From an uncultured Pelagibacteraceae bacterium (GTDB lineage Bacteria > Pseudomonadota > Alphaproteobacteria > Pelagibacterales > Pelagibacteraceae): a stretch of 64,000 nt of DNA. A program made the translations under genes and the position numbers. Positions within the stretch are counted from its first letter, which is position 1; every line of letters starts with the position of its first letter. The stretch is taken from positions 59,845 to 123,844 of the forward strand of contig CABXYE010000001.1 in assembly GCA_902516425.1 (NCBI GenBank). The letters are read 5' to 3'. This document shows, in pieces, positions 53,543 to 63,938 of this stretch. The notes beneath the pieces are model-generated. The model had not been told where the DNA came from, made no database searches, and saw nothing but the letters and a program-made list of their open reading frames with translations.

Positions 53543-54459
53543 TGGGAATCTTCGATAAATTTAAAATAGGATTTAAAAAAAGTGCATCAGCTTTCACTTC
53601 CGGGCTTAAAGAAATAATTGTTAAAAAGGAAATTGATGACGAAAATTTAAACAGAATCGAAGAATTTTTAATTCTATCAGATGTGGGAGTTGAGGCTGCA
53701 TCTGAAATAAAAGAAATAATTTCTAGAAAAAAAATTGATCCAAATAAAAATTTATCTGATGAAATAAACACTATTTTAAAAAAATATATAATTTCTTTGA
53801 TGGAACCTTTAGAAAATAAATCTTTTTTTGAAAAAAAAGAGAAGCTAAACGCAACCTTAATTTCAGGTGTGAACGGCGTCGGTAAAACAACAACTATAGG
53901 AAAAATAGGAAAAATATTGAAGACCAACGGCAATAAAGTTTTATTTTCAGCCTCTGATACTTTTCGTGCTGCTGCAATTGAACAATTAGAAAATTGGGCA
54001 AATAAAGTAGGAGCACAAATAATAAAATCTTCTCAAGGAGCCGATCCAGCCTCGGTTGCTTTTAAAGCGGTGGATGAGGCTATAAAAAATAATTTTAACC
54101 AAGTTTTAATAGATACTGCGGGTAGACTTCAAAATAAAAAAAATTTAATGGAAGAATATAAAAAGATCGCAAATGTCACAAAAAAAATTGATCCTAACGC
54201 ACCTCATAATGTTATCCTAGTTTTAGATGCAACTTCAGGGCAAAATGTATTAAGTCAAGTGGAAGAATTTAATAAAATTATCCCTATAACAGGTATTGTT
54301 ATGACAAAATTAGATGGCACAGCTAAAGGTGGAATTTTACTAGCGTTAGCAAAAAAATATGCAATTCCTATTATTGCACTTGGCTTGGGTGAAAAAGAAG
54401 ACGATTTACAGTTATTTGAAGCAAGGAAATTTGCTGAAGCTTTTATTCAAATTAATTAA
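53542..54459 (+). CDS. ftsY: SRP receptor FtsY
   Basis: SGVNGVGKTTTIGKIG, SASDTFRAAAIEQLENWA, DTAGRLQNKKNLMEE, TKLDGTAKGG. Confidence 0.97.
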   Translation: MGIFDKFKIGFKKSASAFTSGLKEIIVKKEIDDENLNRIEEFLILSDVGVEAASEIKEIISRKKIDPNKNLSDEINTILKKYIISLMEPLENKSFFEKKEKLNATLISGVNGVGKTTTIGKIGKILKTNGNKVLFSASDTFRAAAIEQLENWANKVGAQIIKSSQGADPASVAFKAVDEAIKNNFNQVLIDTAGRLQNKKNLMEEYKKIANVTKKIDPNAPHNVILVLDATSGQNVLSQVEEFNKIIPITGIVMTKLDGTAKGGILLALAKKYAIPIIALGLGEKEDDLQLFEARKFAEAFIQIN

Positions 54460-55015
54460 TTAGATTGCTAGAAATCAAAGGTTTATAAATATTACATTTA
54501 TAATTATCATCAAACTTATAATGACCACAATCTTTAGAAAATGAAGAGATTATAAAATCAAATTTACCAGTTGTAGGATAAAGTTCTAGTTTTTTACTGG
54601 TGATATCGTATTTAAAATTAGCATTTAAACTTTTAACAGCACTAATCATTACTAGTGTTTTGTCATCTTTTAATAAATAATAAGCAAAATCATCTGGAAA
54701 TACTGGAAAATCATACTCTTGTAAAAAATATTTTGCTTTTAAAGGAAACCACTCATAAGAAATTAAAGGTGAAGAAGACTTTGTTAAATGATTGTAAATA
54801 TAAAGGTCTTTTGGATAATCATTTATATAATTATTATTTTCACCTCTAGCTAAAATAGATTTTTCTCTACCTTTAAAATATAAGCTAAACTCTTTGTTGT
54901 GTGAGTCCATATGATCTATGTGAAATAAATCATCTGGTTCAAAAAAATCATCTTGTGAATAAGCGTTCGCAATAAAAATAAATATTGTAATAAATAAAAA
55001 AGATAATCTTTTCAT
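54452..55015 (-). CDS. Secreted protein of unknown function
   Basis: 187 aa with signal peptide; converges on and overlaps ftsY end by 8 nt. Confidence 0.7.
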   Translation of the reverse strand: MKRLSFLFITIFIFIANAYSQDDFFEPDDLFHIDHMDSHNKEFSLYFKGREKSILARGENNNYINDYPKDLYIYNHLTKSSSPLISYEWFPLKAKYFLQEYDFPVFPDDFAYYLLKDDKTLVMISAVKSLNANFKYDITSKKLELYPTTGKFDFIISSFSKDCGHYKFDDNYKCNIYKPLISSNLIN

Positions 55016-55064
55016 TATCTTTTAATAAAATTAAATTCTGAATTATATTTGTTGAGAATGTGTC

Positions 55065-55883
55065 TTAATTTAAACTTTTGAGAAATGACTTAAGAGCTTT
55101 AACAAGACTTTCATCATACTCCATCATATGATTGTCATATTTTGTGAAATAAGAATATTTTGGTTCATTTGCTTTTTCATATATTTTTTTTCCCATAAAA
55201 AATGGAACTATCTGGTCAGCCTCACCGTGCATTATTAAAATTGGAACTTTTATATTCTGAATTTTTTTCTCATTATCAAATTTATCTTTTAGTAATAAGC
55301 CTACGGGTATGTATGGATAAAAAGTTTTAGCTGCATCAATCATAGAAGTAAAAGGAGTTTCCAATACAACGCCAGCAAAGTTTTTATTTTGTGATAAATG
55401 GGTTGCAACACCAGTTCCTAGAGACTCGCCATAAATAATAATGTTTTCCTCTTTGACACCTTTTCTAACTAACCAATTTATCGCACTTTTCCCATCTTCA
55501 TAAAGTCCCTTTTCAGATGGTTTCCCTTTATTACCACTAAACCCTCTCCAAGCAATTATTAAAAAATTGACATCCATTTTATGGAAATGGTTTAATTTAT
55601 GAATTCTATTTTCAAGAGAGCCAGCATTTCCATGAAAATATAAAACCGTCTTATATTTTTGTAGGTTTTTCTCATGAAACCAGCCCAATAATTCAATATT
55701 ATCCTCTGTGTTAATTTTTACTTTTTCAATAGGAACTGATATTTGATCGCCAGAATAATTATTTTCATTCGGGTAATATAATAAATTTCTCTGATAAAAA
55801 TATAAAAAAACTAAGATTAAGAAATAAACAAAAACAACTATTTGAAAAAATGACAACAAATTATTCCTAAACTTTTTTAACAT
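55065..55883 (-). CDS. Membrane-anchored alpha/beta hydrolase
   Basis: YFHGNAGSLENR, IYGESLGTGVATHL, MHGEADQIVPF, DNHMM. Confidence 0.9.
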   Translation of the reverse strand: MLKKFRNNLLSFFQIVVFVYFLILVFLYFYQRNLLYYPNENNYSGDQISVPIEKVKINTEDNIELLGWFHEKNLQKYKTVLYFHGNAGSLENRIHKLNHFHKMDVNFLIIAWRGFSGNKGKPSEKGLYEDGKSAINWLVRKGVKEENIIIYGESLGTGVATHLSQNKNFAGVVLETPFTSMIDAAKTFYPYIPVGLLLKDKFDNEKKIQNIKVPILIMHGEADQIVPFFMGKKIYEKANEPKYSYFTKYDNHMMEYDESLVKALKSFLKSLN

Positions 55884-56772
55884 TTTTTTTCTTTGCTAAG
55901 TATATGCCAAAAAACACTAAGATCGTTCCAATGAAATGATAATTTTCGAATTGTTCATCAAATAAAAAATACCCATAAATTGCTCCATAAACTGTAAAAA
56001 CATAAAGAGTGAAACCCGTTAATGAAGCGCCTAATTTTTTTTGAGCAACAGTATAAAGTGTAAAAGCTATTATTCCTGGTGAAATAGCAGCAAAAATTAC
56101 CCAGAAGTAAAATTCAGGTATAAATACTGTTTGTTTAAAAAATATTTCTTCACCAATATAAAATGGTAATAAACTTATTGCTCCAAAAAATGATATTAAT
56201 GTAAATCTTTCAAAAATTTTTAGTTCTGAATTCCAGTAAAATAAATAAATAGAATATAATGCCCATCCTATTGCAGCAGCCAGCATCCATAAATCACCAA
56301 TAGTAAATTGTAAATTAATTAATAAATTTAAATCTCCTTTTATAATGATTGTAAAAACTCCTATTAAACACGCGATTAATCCAATTATTTTAGTGAAATT
56401 TATTTTTTCGTGAAAAAAAAAGTATGATATTAAAATTATAAATACAGGAGAAGATGTATAAATAATTCCCATATTCGTTACAGTTGTGGTTTCACCTGCC
56501 AAAAATGGAAAGGCTCCACACACACCACAACCCATTGATCCTAAAAAAAATAATTTTTTGTATTCCTTTTTAATGATCCTAAAATTTTTTTTTAATGTTA
56601 TGTAAGTAAAAGGTAATAATATTAAAAAAACTAGTGTCCATCTCCAAAAGGCTAATGATATTGGAGGAACAAACTCAACACCACCTCTTGCTACCACAAG
56701 ATTACTTGCCATAAAAATTGGTTGAATGAATAATAAGGAAAATGAAAAAAAATTTTTTTTCGAGTTAATCAA
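55867..56772 (-). CDS. EamA/DMT-family transporter
   Basis: ~10 TM segments; two EamA-like repeats. Confidence 0.9.
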   Translation of the reverse strand: MINSKKNFFSFSLLFIQPIFMASNLVVARGGVEFVPPISLAFWRWTLVFLILLPFTYITLKKNFRIIKKEYKKLFFLGSMGCGVCGAFPFLAGETTTVTNMGIIYTSSPVFIILISYFFFHEKINFTKIIGLIACLIGVFTIIIKGDLNLLINLQFTIGDLWMLAAAIGWALYSIYLFYWNSELKIFERFTLISFFGAISLLPFYIGEEIFFKQTVFIPEFYFWVIFAAISPGIIAFTLYTVAQKKLGASLTGFTLYVFTVYGAIYGYFLFDEQFENYHFIGTILVFFGIYLAKKKNVKKV

Positions 56773-56783
56773 TTTAATGGGAG

Positions 56784-56960
56784 TCAGCTTTTATCAAAAA
56801 AGGCTTCATAAATCATCATAATGATAGCTGCAGCCATTAGAATATAAACAGGCAATACATCAATAAAACCAATCATCATTGATTTGGTAAGCGTTGTTGC
56901 CAAACCAATTAAAAAGAAAACAGCAAATGATAATCCTATTATTGTTGTTATTTTATTCAT
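56784..56960 (-). CDS. Small membrane protein, 58 aa (not in ORF track)
   Basis: Manual reading: MNKITTIIGLSFAVFFLIGLATTLTKSMMIGFIDVLPVYILMAAAIIMMIYEAFFDKS*; two TM segments. Confidence 0.6.
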   Translation of the reverse strand: MNKITTIIGLSFAVFFLIGLATTLTKSMMIGFIDVLPVYILMAAAIIMMIYEAFFDKS

Positions 56961-56964
56961 AAAT

Positions 56965-58293
56965 TTATTCCTGACATTCTTTTTCTAACCATTTAGCAAC
57001 ACCTAAAAATCTATGATCATCATATTTGTTACCAATTAATTGAACTCCTAATGGTAGATTATTTTCACCCTCAAGTAAAGGCAGCGAAATACAAGGTGTG
57101 CCTAAATATGACCAGACTTTGTTAAATTCTGCTGTTCCAGTGCTCTTCAATCCTTTGGGTGCAACACCAGGGCTAGAAGGAGATAAAACTCCATGATAAT
57201 CTTCAAATACTTCTTCGTAAGACTCGTAACTTCTTTTCATGAAGTCAATTGCCTCTGCATATTCTTTTGCAGTGTACTTATTTCCATTTAGAATAGCATC
57301 TTGCATATACTTAGAAAGTTTCTTCTTAAATTTTTTATAATAAACAGAAAAATTATTAGCCAAGTCTGTTTCATGAATAATCTGGTGATATTTATGTATA
57401 TCTTTAAAATAAGAGGGAGTATCGAATATCTCAATATTTTTTTTAAATGATTTGATAAAATATTCAAAAGACTCTCTTGATTTTTTATCAATTATTTTCC
57501 AATGATCAGTTTTATAAAAAATAAATTTAGGTTCAAAAATTGGACCTTTCTTCGTTTCAGACAAAATATTTTCTGTAGAATAATGAATTGTAGCTGCATC
57601 ATATTTGTCTTTCTTTATTAATACCTTAGCTAACATAGCTACATCTTCAACCTTACGTCCAAACATACCAATTTGATCTAGGCTAAATGAAGTTCTTAAA
57701 ACTCCATTTCTTGAAATAAGTCCGTAACTTGGTTTATAGCCAACGACACCACAATAAGATGCTGGTCTAATTACAGATCCACCTGTTTGAGATCCGATAG
57801 AAGCTGGAGCCATAAAAGAAGCCACCGAAGCTGCAGATCCACTAGATGAACCACCTGGCGTTCTATTTTTATCGTGAGGATTAGTTGTAGCTGGAGGCCC
57901 TAAGTAGGCAAGTTCTGAGGTTGCTGTTTTGCCCATAACAATTGCTCCTGATGCATGGAGCAAATCAATTATTTCAGCATTTTGAGAATAGGACTTGCCT
58001 TTTCTAATAACAGTTCCACATTCTGTTGGCATATCAACAGTTCCAATAATATCTTTAACTGCTATTGGCACTCCATGAAGAGAGCCTGTAGGTTTGCCTG
58101 CTCTTCTATGTTCGTCTGCTTCAGTTGCTTTTTCTAATAAAACTTTTTTATCGAAATGTGCCCAGGCTTTTACATCTTTTTCAAACTTTTTTATTCTTTC
58201 TATATATGTTTTACAAACTTCAACCGATGAAAGTTGACCACTTTTTATTTTTTCAGCTAATTCTTCTAAACTTAAAGAGAATATATCTGTCAT
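56965..58293 (-). CDS. Amidase (amidase-signature family)
   Basis: GVPIAVKDIIGT; GGSSSGSAASVASFMAPASIGSQTGGSVIRPASYCGVVGYKPS. Confidence 0.95.
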   Translation of the reverse strand: MTDIFSLSLEELAEKIKSGQLSSVEVCKTYIERIKKFEKDVKAWAHFDKKVLLEKATEADEHRRAGKPTGSLHGVPIAVKDIIGTVDMPTECGTVIRKGKSYSQNAEIIDLLHASGAIVMGKTATSELAYLGPPATTNPHDKNRTPGGSSSGSAASVASFMAPASIGSQTGGSVIRPASYCGVVGYKPSYGLISRNGVLRTSFSLDQIGMFGRKVEDVAMLAKVLIKKDKYDAATIHYSTENILSETKKGPIFEPKFIFYKTDHWKIIDKKSRESFEYFIKSFKKNIEIFDTPSYFKDIHKYHQIIHETDLANNFSVYYKKFKKKLSKYMQDAILNGNKYTAKEYAEAIDFMKRSYESYEEVFEDYHGVLSPSSPGVAPKGLKSTGTAEFNKVWSYLGTPCISLPLLEGENNLPLGVQLIGNKYDDHRFLGVAKWLEKECQE

Positions 58294-58299
58294 TTAAAA

Positions 58300-59661
58300 T
58301 TAATTAGCAAATAAAGTTTCTGGTAACCAAAGTGCTATTCCTGGGAACAAATACATTAAAACCATTGCTAAAATTACAATTCCTAAGAATGGCATTATTC
58401 CACTAAATATTTGCATTAATTCAACATTTTTTGATTGAACACCTTTTAAATAGTAAGCAGACATAGCCATTGGTGGAGTTAAAAATGAAGTTTGTAAGTT
58501 TAATGCAATCAACATTGCAAAGAAATATGGATTTACTCCAAAAAATTCAACCAATGGTAAAAAAATTGGAACAAATATAATTAAAATTTCTGTCCATTCT
58601 AAAGGCCAACCTAATAAAAAAATAATTATTTGGGTAATTACTAAGAATTGCCAAGGTTGGAGATTTAATGATTTAAAGAAATGCTCAAATACCTCATGGC
58701 CACCTAAATAAGAAAAAACAGAAGCAAAAGTCCATGAACCAATAAATAACCACATAATCATGGCTGTTGTTTTCGCTGTTAAAAATACCGACTCTTTGAA
58801 ATTTTTCCATTTTAAAGTTTTATAGAAATATGAAAGTACCAGGGCACCAAAGGCACCTACTGCTGCAGCCTCTGCTGGCGTAGCAATACCTGCAAGTATC
58901 GTTCCCAAAACTAAAATGATAAGTGAGAATAATGGTAAGAATGAAACTAAAACCTCTTTCATAATTACAGATGGTGGTGGTATCTCCTCTGCTGAAGGTT
59001 TTGGAGCAATTGATGGATTTAACCAAGCCCTAAAAACTGCATAACCTATATATAATCCAGCTAACATCAGTCCTGGAAAAATAGCAGCAGCAAATAACCT
59101 TAATGGAGATAATTGTGCAATAACAGAATAAACAATTAACATAATGCTAGGTGGAATTAATATTCCTAAACATCCGCCGGAACAAATTATTCCTGATGCA
59201 AATTTTTTATCATATCCAGCTTTTACCATAGCCGGCCAAGCTAAAAGACCCATTAATGTTACAACTGCTCCAATAATTCCTGTAGCTGTTGAGAATAAAG
59301 TACAAGTAATTAGTGCTGCAACTGCCATTGAAGCAGGGAGTTTATGAGAAGCCAATCTGATTGCAAAAAATAACTTTGCAACTATTCCCGCTCTTTCAAC
59401 TAAATAACCCATGAATAGAAAAAGTGGTACGGCGGTTAAGACATTGTTGTCCATTACAGTATAGGTATTTTGAACGAAAAGTTGGAATATCCTATTATCA
59501 AATAGATGCTCCATTTTTGTTGGATCAAAATAAGCATAATACCCAAAACCTAAACCCATTGCCATTAATGTGAAAGCTATTGGAAATCCTAATAAAACTG
59601 CAAAAAGGAATATTCCCATCATCATAATTGCTACTTCTGGATTTGTAAGACTAAATAACAT
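58300..59661 (-). CDS. dctM: TRAP transporter large permease DctM family
   Basis: ~12 TM; GLLAWPAMVKAGYDKKFASGIICSGGCLGILIPPSIMLIVYS. Confidence 0.95.
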   Translation of the reverse strand: MLFSLTNPEVAIMMMGIFLFAVLLGFPIAFTLMAMGLGFGYYAYFDPTKMEHLFDNRIFQLFVQNTYTVMDNNVLTAVPLFLFMGYLVERAGIVAKLFFAIRLASHKLPASMAVAALITCTLFSTATGIIGAVVTLMGLLAWPAMVKAGYDKKFASGIICSGGCLGILIPPSIMLIVYSVIAQLSPLRLFAAAIFPGLMLAGLYIGYAVFRAWLNPSIAPKPSAEEIPPPSVIMKEVLVSFLPLFSLIILVLGTILAGIATPAEAAAVGAFGALVLSYFYKTLKWKNFKESVFLTAKTTAMIMWLFIGSWTFASVFSYLGGHEVFEHFFKSLNLQPWQFLVITQIIIFLLGWPLEWTEILIIFVPIFLPLVEFFGVNPYFFAMLIALNLQTSFLTPPMAMSAYYLKGVQSKNVELMQIFSGIMPFLGIVILAMVLMYLFPGIALWLPETLFAN

Positions 59662-60241
59662 CGTCCACGTTTCCTTTCTGAGCAGTTCTCATTAATATTT
59701 TTTCAGTTTCTTCTGCATCCTTTGAAATTCTTTCTGGCCAACTACCTTGTTTAATACAAATTAAACATCTAAACACTTCGCTAATACCTTGTAAGGTTAA
59801 AAGAGTTCCTGACAAAGGTATTAAAGACTTTGCCATGTAAATTTGAATTTGTGCTGGGCTATTCCAGCTGGTCTCTCCAATTTTCCACGCCAAAGCAGCA
59901 TACTCGAAACCATAAAAAGCAAGAGCGATAACACCTGGAAAAAAGAAAATAAAATATAAAACTAAATCAATGTAAGCCTGTGTTTTTTGAGAGAATAATC
60001 TATAAATTACATCTCCTCTAACATGCGCCTCTGTTGATAATGTATAAGCGCCCGCCATCATAAAAATTGCTCCGTACATTTGAAGACTAAAATCAAAATT
60101 CCAAAGAGTAGGGGCGTTTAGAGCATATGCCATAAAAACTTCATAACAGGTTCCACCCATTAAGATGACTATACACCATGAAAATGCCTTACCCATAGAG
60201 ACGCTCAAACGATCAGCAAACTTTATGTAAGATCTCAGCAT
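59651..60241 (-). CDS. dctQ: TRAP transporter small permease DctQ family
   Basis: 4 TM, between dctP and dctM. Confidence 0.92.
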   Translation of the reverse strand: MLRSYIKFADRLSVSMGKAFSWCIVILMGGTCYEVFMAYALNAPTLWNFDFSLQMYGAIFMMAGAYTLSTEAHVRGDVIYRLFSQKTQAYIDLVLYFIFFFPGVIALAFYGFEYAALAWKIGETSWNSPAQIQIYMAKSLIPLSGTLLTLQGISEVFRCLICIKQGSWPERISKDAEETEKILMRTAQKGNVDDVI

Positions 60242-60284
60242 AGATATAAACTTCTATTGAATTGTTCTTAATTAATCAAATAAA

Positions 60285-60304
60285 AAGGGGGCCGAAGCCC
60301 CCTT
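60285..60304 (-). terminator. Intrinsic terminator/attenuator between dctP and dctQM
   Basis: Minus strand AAGGGGGC-TTCG-GCCCCCTT followed by TTT. Confidence 0.85.
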
Positions 60305-60325
60305 AATAAAATATATAAAAGTTAA

Positions 60326-61483
60326 TTATATCTTAACTTTTCCAATTGGACCAAACTCATTTTCATACGCAAGTTTGTAATTTGGCTGATTCATCAGCAA
60401 GTATTTCATTACTCTTTTCGCATATGATTTCTGAGATTCGACAACTTTCTTAAAGAAAGGATCTTTCTTATTGAAATCACCGATTACCTTGTCCCAACCT
60501 TTTAATTGTTGAGCTAAGATCTCATCAGAAGTTTGATACACATTTACTTTATGCTCATTCATCAACTTAGCTAAGTCAGCTGAGTATCTTACTAAAGCTT
60601 TAAAGTAGTTATCACTATTTGCAGCATAAGCAGCATTTTTCAATATTGCTTGGTGTGCAGGCGATAAACTATTATATGTTTTTTTGTTTACTGGGATCTC
60701 AAACATCTCTTGAGATTGGTGGAAGCTTCCTAAGTGATAGTGCTTAGAAACATCTTGCATACCAAATTGAGAGTCTGAAGTTGGGTTGTTAAACTCAGCA
60801 GCTTCAATCAAACCAGTTTTCATAGCTGGTTGAATTTCACCACCTGGTAATTGTCTAACTACCATTCCCATCGCAGTTAAAACGTTAGTCGCTAGACCAA
60901 CTGTTCTATACTTCATACCTTTAACGTCAGATACTTTAGTTACGTTCTTTTTGAACCAACCAAAAGGCTGAGCTGGCATAGGCATATGGAAAAAACCAAC
61001 ATAATCGAATCCTACTTTTGCAAGAGTTTCGTCATATAGTTTTCTTCCTCCACCATACTCCATCCATCCCATAACTTCTTGAGATGACATTCCGTATGAA
61101 GGACCAGTTCCAAATAAAGATGCAGCTGGATTCTTACCATACCAATATGCAGTCACCCAGTGACCCATATCTACTACACCAGAACTTACTGCTTGTCCGA
61201 TTTCTGAAGTCTTTACGACTGCTCCAACTGGCTGAAGATCTATCTTAAGTGTACCACCAGACATTTGATCTACCATTTTGCAGTAGTCTCCGGCCATTTC
61301 AAAAAAAATGTTCGCTCCACTTGGCCATGCAGCTTGCATCTTTAAAGTTTTGTGACCGCCAGCAGTTGCTATGTTTGGCATTGCAACAGCAGCTGCAGCT
61401 ACAGCACTTGCTTTAGCAGCAGTTTTAAAGAACTTACGTCTTGAAGATGTTTTAATCTTCAATGATTTGTTTTCTTTAGTCAT
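60326..61483 (-). CDS. dctP: TRAP substrate-binding protein (TakP/2-oxoacid-like) with Tat-type signal
   Basis: SSRRKFFKTAAKASAVAAAAVA; KTLKMQAAWPSGANIFFEMAGDYC...ELNN-type ligand region EAAEFNNPTSD. Confidence 0.9.
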   Translation of the reverse strand: MTKENKSLKIKTSSRRKFFKTAAKASAVAAAAVAMPNIATAGGHKTLKMQAAWPSGANIFFEMAGDYCKMVDQMSGGTLKIDLQPVGAVVKTSEIGQAVSSGVVDMGHWVTAYWYGKNPAASLFGTGPSYGMSSQEVMGWMEYGGGRKLYDETLAKVGFDYVGFFHMPMPAQPFGWFKKNVTKVSDVKGMKYRTVGLATNVLTAMGMVVRQLPGGEIQPAMKTGLIEAAEFNNPTSDSQFGMQDVSKHYHLGSFHQSQEMFEIPVNKKTYNSLSPAHQAILKNAAYAANSDNYFKALVRYSADLAKLMNEHKVNVYQTSDEILAQQLKGWDKVIGDFNKKDPFFKKVVESQKSYAKRVMKYLLMNQPNYKLAYENEFGPIGKVKI

Positions 61484-61599
61484 TATTACTCCTCTTTAGT
61501 TAATTAACTGGTTAATTTAAACATAGAATCAAATTAGAGTCTTTCTAAAAAAACGTGTTGATGCCGCAGAAATTTAATTAAATTCAATCTAGGGTAGTA

Positions 61600-62553
61600 T
61601 TAATTAACTTTATTTACACAATTTCCGGTATTGAAAAACTCATCAATGTTATCAATAGCTAAATTGGCCATTGCAATCCTAGTGTCTTTAGTTGCGCTTC
61701 CTAAATGAGGTAAAATGAATGCTGACTTAATTTTTAGGTAACCGGGATTTAAATTTGGCTCATTCTTGTAAACATCTAAACCCGCTGCATAAATTTTTCT
61801 TCTATTAAGTGCATCTATCAAAGCTTCGTCATCAACTATATCGCCCCTTGCAACATTTGTTATTACTGCTCCTTTTGGAAAATATTCAACTGTTTCTTTA
61901 TTTATCATATTTTCAGTTTCTTTGGTTGCAGGGCAACAAATAGATAAGACATCTGAAACTGAAAAAAGACTTTTAATATTATCGTGATAAGTAGCTCCAT
62001 TTTCTTTATCTTCAGATAACTTTGATCTATTGTGATAATGTATCACCATACCTAAAGACTTTGCTATTCTTGCAATTTTTTGTCCAATCCTTCCCATCCC
62101 TAAAACTCCCAACCTAGTTCCAGTCAGTTGCTTACCAATTAAATAATCTGCCGACCATTTCCAACCACCGTCTTTTGCTGACTGAATACCTTCTGAAGCT
62201 CTTCTGCATGCTCCTAATATTAATAGTATACCTATTTCTGCTGTGGCATCAGACAATACATCTGGAGTATTGGTAACTGCGATACCTTTTTCTTTAGCAG
62301 CATTTAAATCGATATTTCCAAAACCTACTGCAAAGTTTGAGATAATCTTAATTGTATCAGGCAACTTGCTGATAGTTTCTTTATCCATTTTATCAGTAAG
62401 TGATGTTAAAATTCCATCACAACCTTGACTCATGTCTATTACTTTAGATTGAGAGTATAGCTCATCATTGGTATTAAATATTGGATTGAATGTTTTAGAC
62501 GCTTTATCTTCACTATCTTTGATCAATTTTCTTGTAATCAAAATTTTTTTCAT
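61600..62553 (-). CDS. D-2-hydroxyacid dehydrogenase (glyoxylate/hydroxypyruvate reductase-like)
   Basis: LGVLGMGRIGQKIARIAKSLGMVIHYHNR; GAVITNVARGDIVDDEALIDAL; LPHLGSAT. Confidence 0.94.
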   Translation of the reverse strand: MKKILITRKLIKDSEDKASKTFNPIFNTNDELYSQSKVIDMSQGCDGILTSLTDKMDKETISKLPDTIKIISNFAVGFGNIDLNAAKEKGIAVTNTPDVLSDATAEIGILLILGACRRASEGIQSAKDGGWKWSADYLIGKQLTGTRLGVLGMGRIGQKIARIAKSLGMVIHYHNRSKLSEDKENGATYHDNIKSLFSVSDVLSICCPATKETENMINKETVEYFPKGAVITNVARGDIVDDEALIDALNRRKIYAAGLDVYKNEPNLNPGYLKIKSAFILPHLGSATKDTRIAMANLAIDNIDEFFNTGNCVNKVN

Positions 62554-62564
62554 AAACTTTTTTA

Positions 62565-63938
62565 TTAATTAAGATCGAATATCTTTCCAGGATTCATAAT
62601 ATTGTTTTGATCAATACTTCTTTTAATTAACTTCATTAAAGGAATATTGTCTCCATGCTCCTTTAGAAGATATTCTTTTTTGTGAAGACCTACGCCGTGT
62701 TCACCAGTTATTGTTCCGTTTAATTCTAGTGTCTTTTTAATTAATAAATCATTAAATTCCCTTATTTTTTTATAAGTTTCTTTTTTTTCAGGATCAAATG
62801 GTAACAGTACATGAAAATTCCCATCTCCAAGATGTCCGACCATTGGAGCCCTAAGTCCAAATTTTTTTGCTTGCTCCTCAGCATAATTTACGCACTCTGT
62901 TATATTTGAAATAGGTAGACACACATCTGTTGAGTAAACTCTTCCATTATTTATCAAGGCTTTTACAGAATAGTATACATCCCATCTTGCTCTCCAAAGT
63001 TTATTTCTTTCTTCTAAATCTTTAGCCCATTTAAAAGAGCTACCATCGTTATCTTTAGAGATTTCCTCCACGATTTTGATATTTTCATTATTAGATAATT
63101 CTGTGCCATGAAATTCAAAAAAAAGTGTAGGTGTTTCCTCAACATTGGTTAATTTTGAGTAATTTATACTTATGCCCATTTGATCTTTGTTTAGCATTTC
63201 GATTCTTGCAATTGGCACACCATATTGAATTACTTGTTGTGCAGTTTGAACTGCTTTCTCTAAAGATGGGAAATGACAGACAGCAGACATTATACTTTCT
63301 GGTATAGGTGAGAGCCTTAATTGAACCTCAGTGATTATCCCTAATGTTCCCTCCGAGCCTATAAATAAATTAGTTAGATTATAACCTGCTGAAGTTTTTT
63401 TTGTTCTTCCACCTGTATTAATAATGTCGCCAGTAGGCATAACAACTGTGAGACCTGTGATAACAGTCTTCATAGTACCGTATTTAACTGCCATTGTTCC
63501 TGAGGCTGATGTAGAAGCCATACCTCCAATAGCTGCATTTGCACCTGGATCGATTGGAAAAAAAACACCATCTTCTCTTAAATATTCGTTTAGTTGCTCT
63601 TTTGTTACGCAAGCTTGAACTCTACAATCAAAGTCCACGGCATTAACGCTTAAAATTTTGTTCATCTTTTCTAAACAAATAGTTATTCCCTCCTCATTGC
63701 CTACAACATTGCCCTCTAGTGATGTTCCTGTACCAAAGGGCACTACAGGAATTTTGTGTTCATTACAAAGTCTTAGTATTTGAGAAACCTCTTCATTAGT
63801 TTCTGGAAATACTACAGCTTTTGATAAAATCGGATCATAAGTATCCTCACCCCTTGCATAATTTGTTCTAGTAGATATAGAAGTTGAAAATCTTGAATTA
63901 AAAATCTTTTTAAGTTCAGTTTGGACTTGATCATTCAT
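62565..63938 (-). CDS. FAD-linked 2-hydroxyacid oxidase (D-lactate/glycolate oxidase GlcD-like)
   Basis: PVVPFGTGTSLEGNVVGNEEGITICLEKMN; IDPGANAAIGGMASTSASGTMAVKYGT; HLGDGNFHVLLPFD; TGEHGVGLHKKEYL. Confidence 0.93.
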   Translation of the reverse strand: MNDQVQTELKKIFNSRFSTSISTRTNYARGEDTYDPILSKAVVFPETNEEVSQILRLCNEHKIPVVPFGTGTSLEGNVVGNEEGITICLEKMNKILSVNAVDFDCRVQACVTKEQLNEYLREDGVFFPIDPGANAAIGGMASTSASGTMAVKYGTMKTVITGLTVVMPTGDIINTGGRTKKTSAGYNLTNLFIGSEGTLGIITEVQLRLSPIPESIMSAVCHFPSLEKAVQTAQQVIQYGVPIARIEMLNKDQMGISINYSKLTNVEETPTLFFEFHGTELSNNENIKIVEEISKDNDGSSFKWAKDLEERNKLWRARWDVYYSVKALINNGRVYSTDVCLPISNITECVNYAEEQAKKFGLRAPMVGHLGDGNFHVLLPFDPEKKETYKKIREFNDLLIKKTLELNGTITGEHGVGLHKKEYLLKEHGDNIPLMKLIKRSIDQNNIMNPGKIFDLN

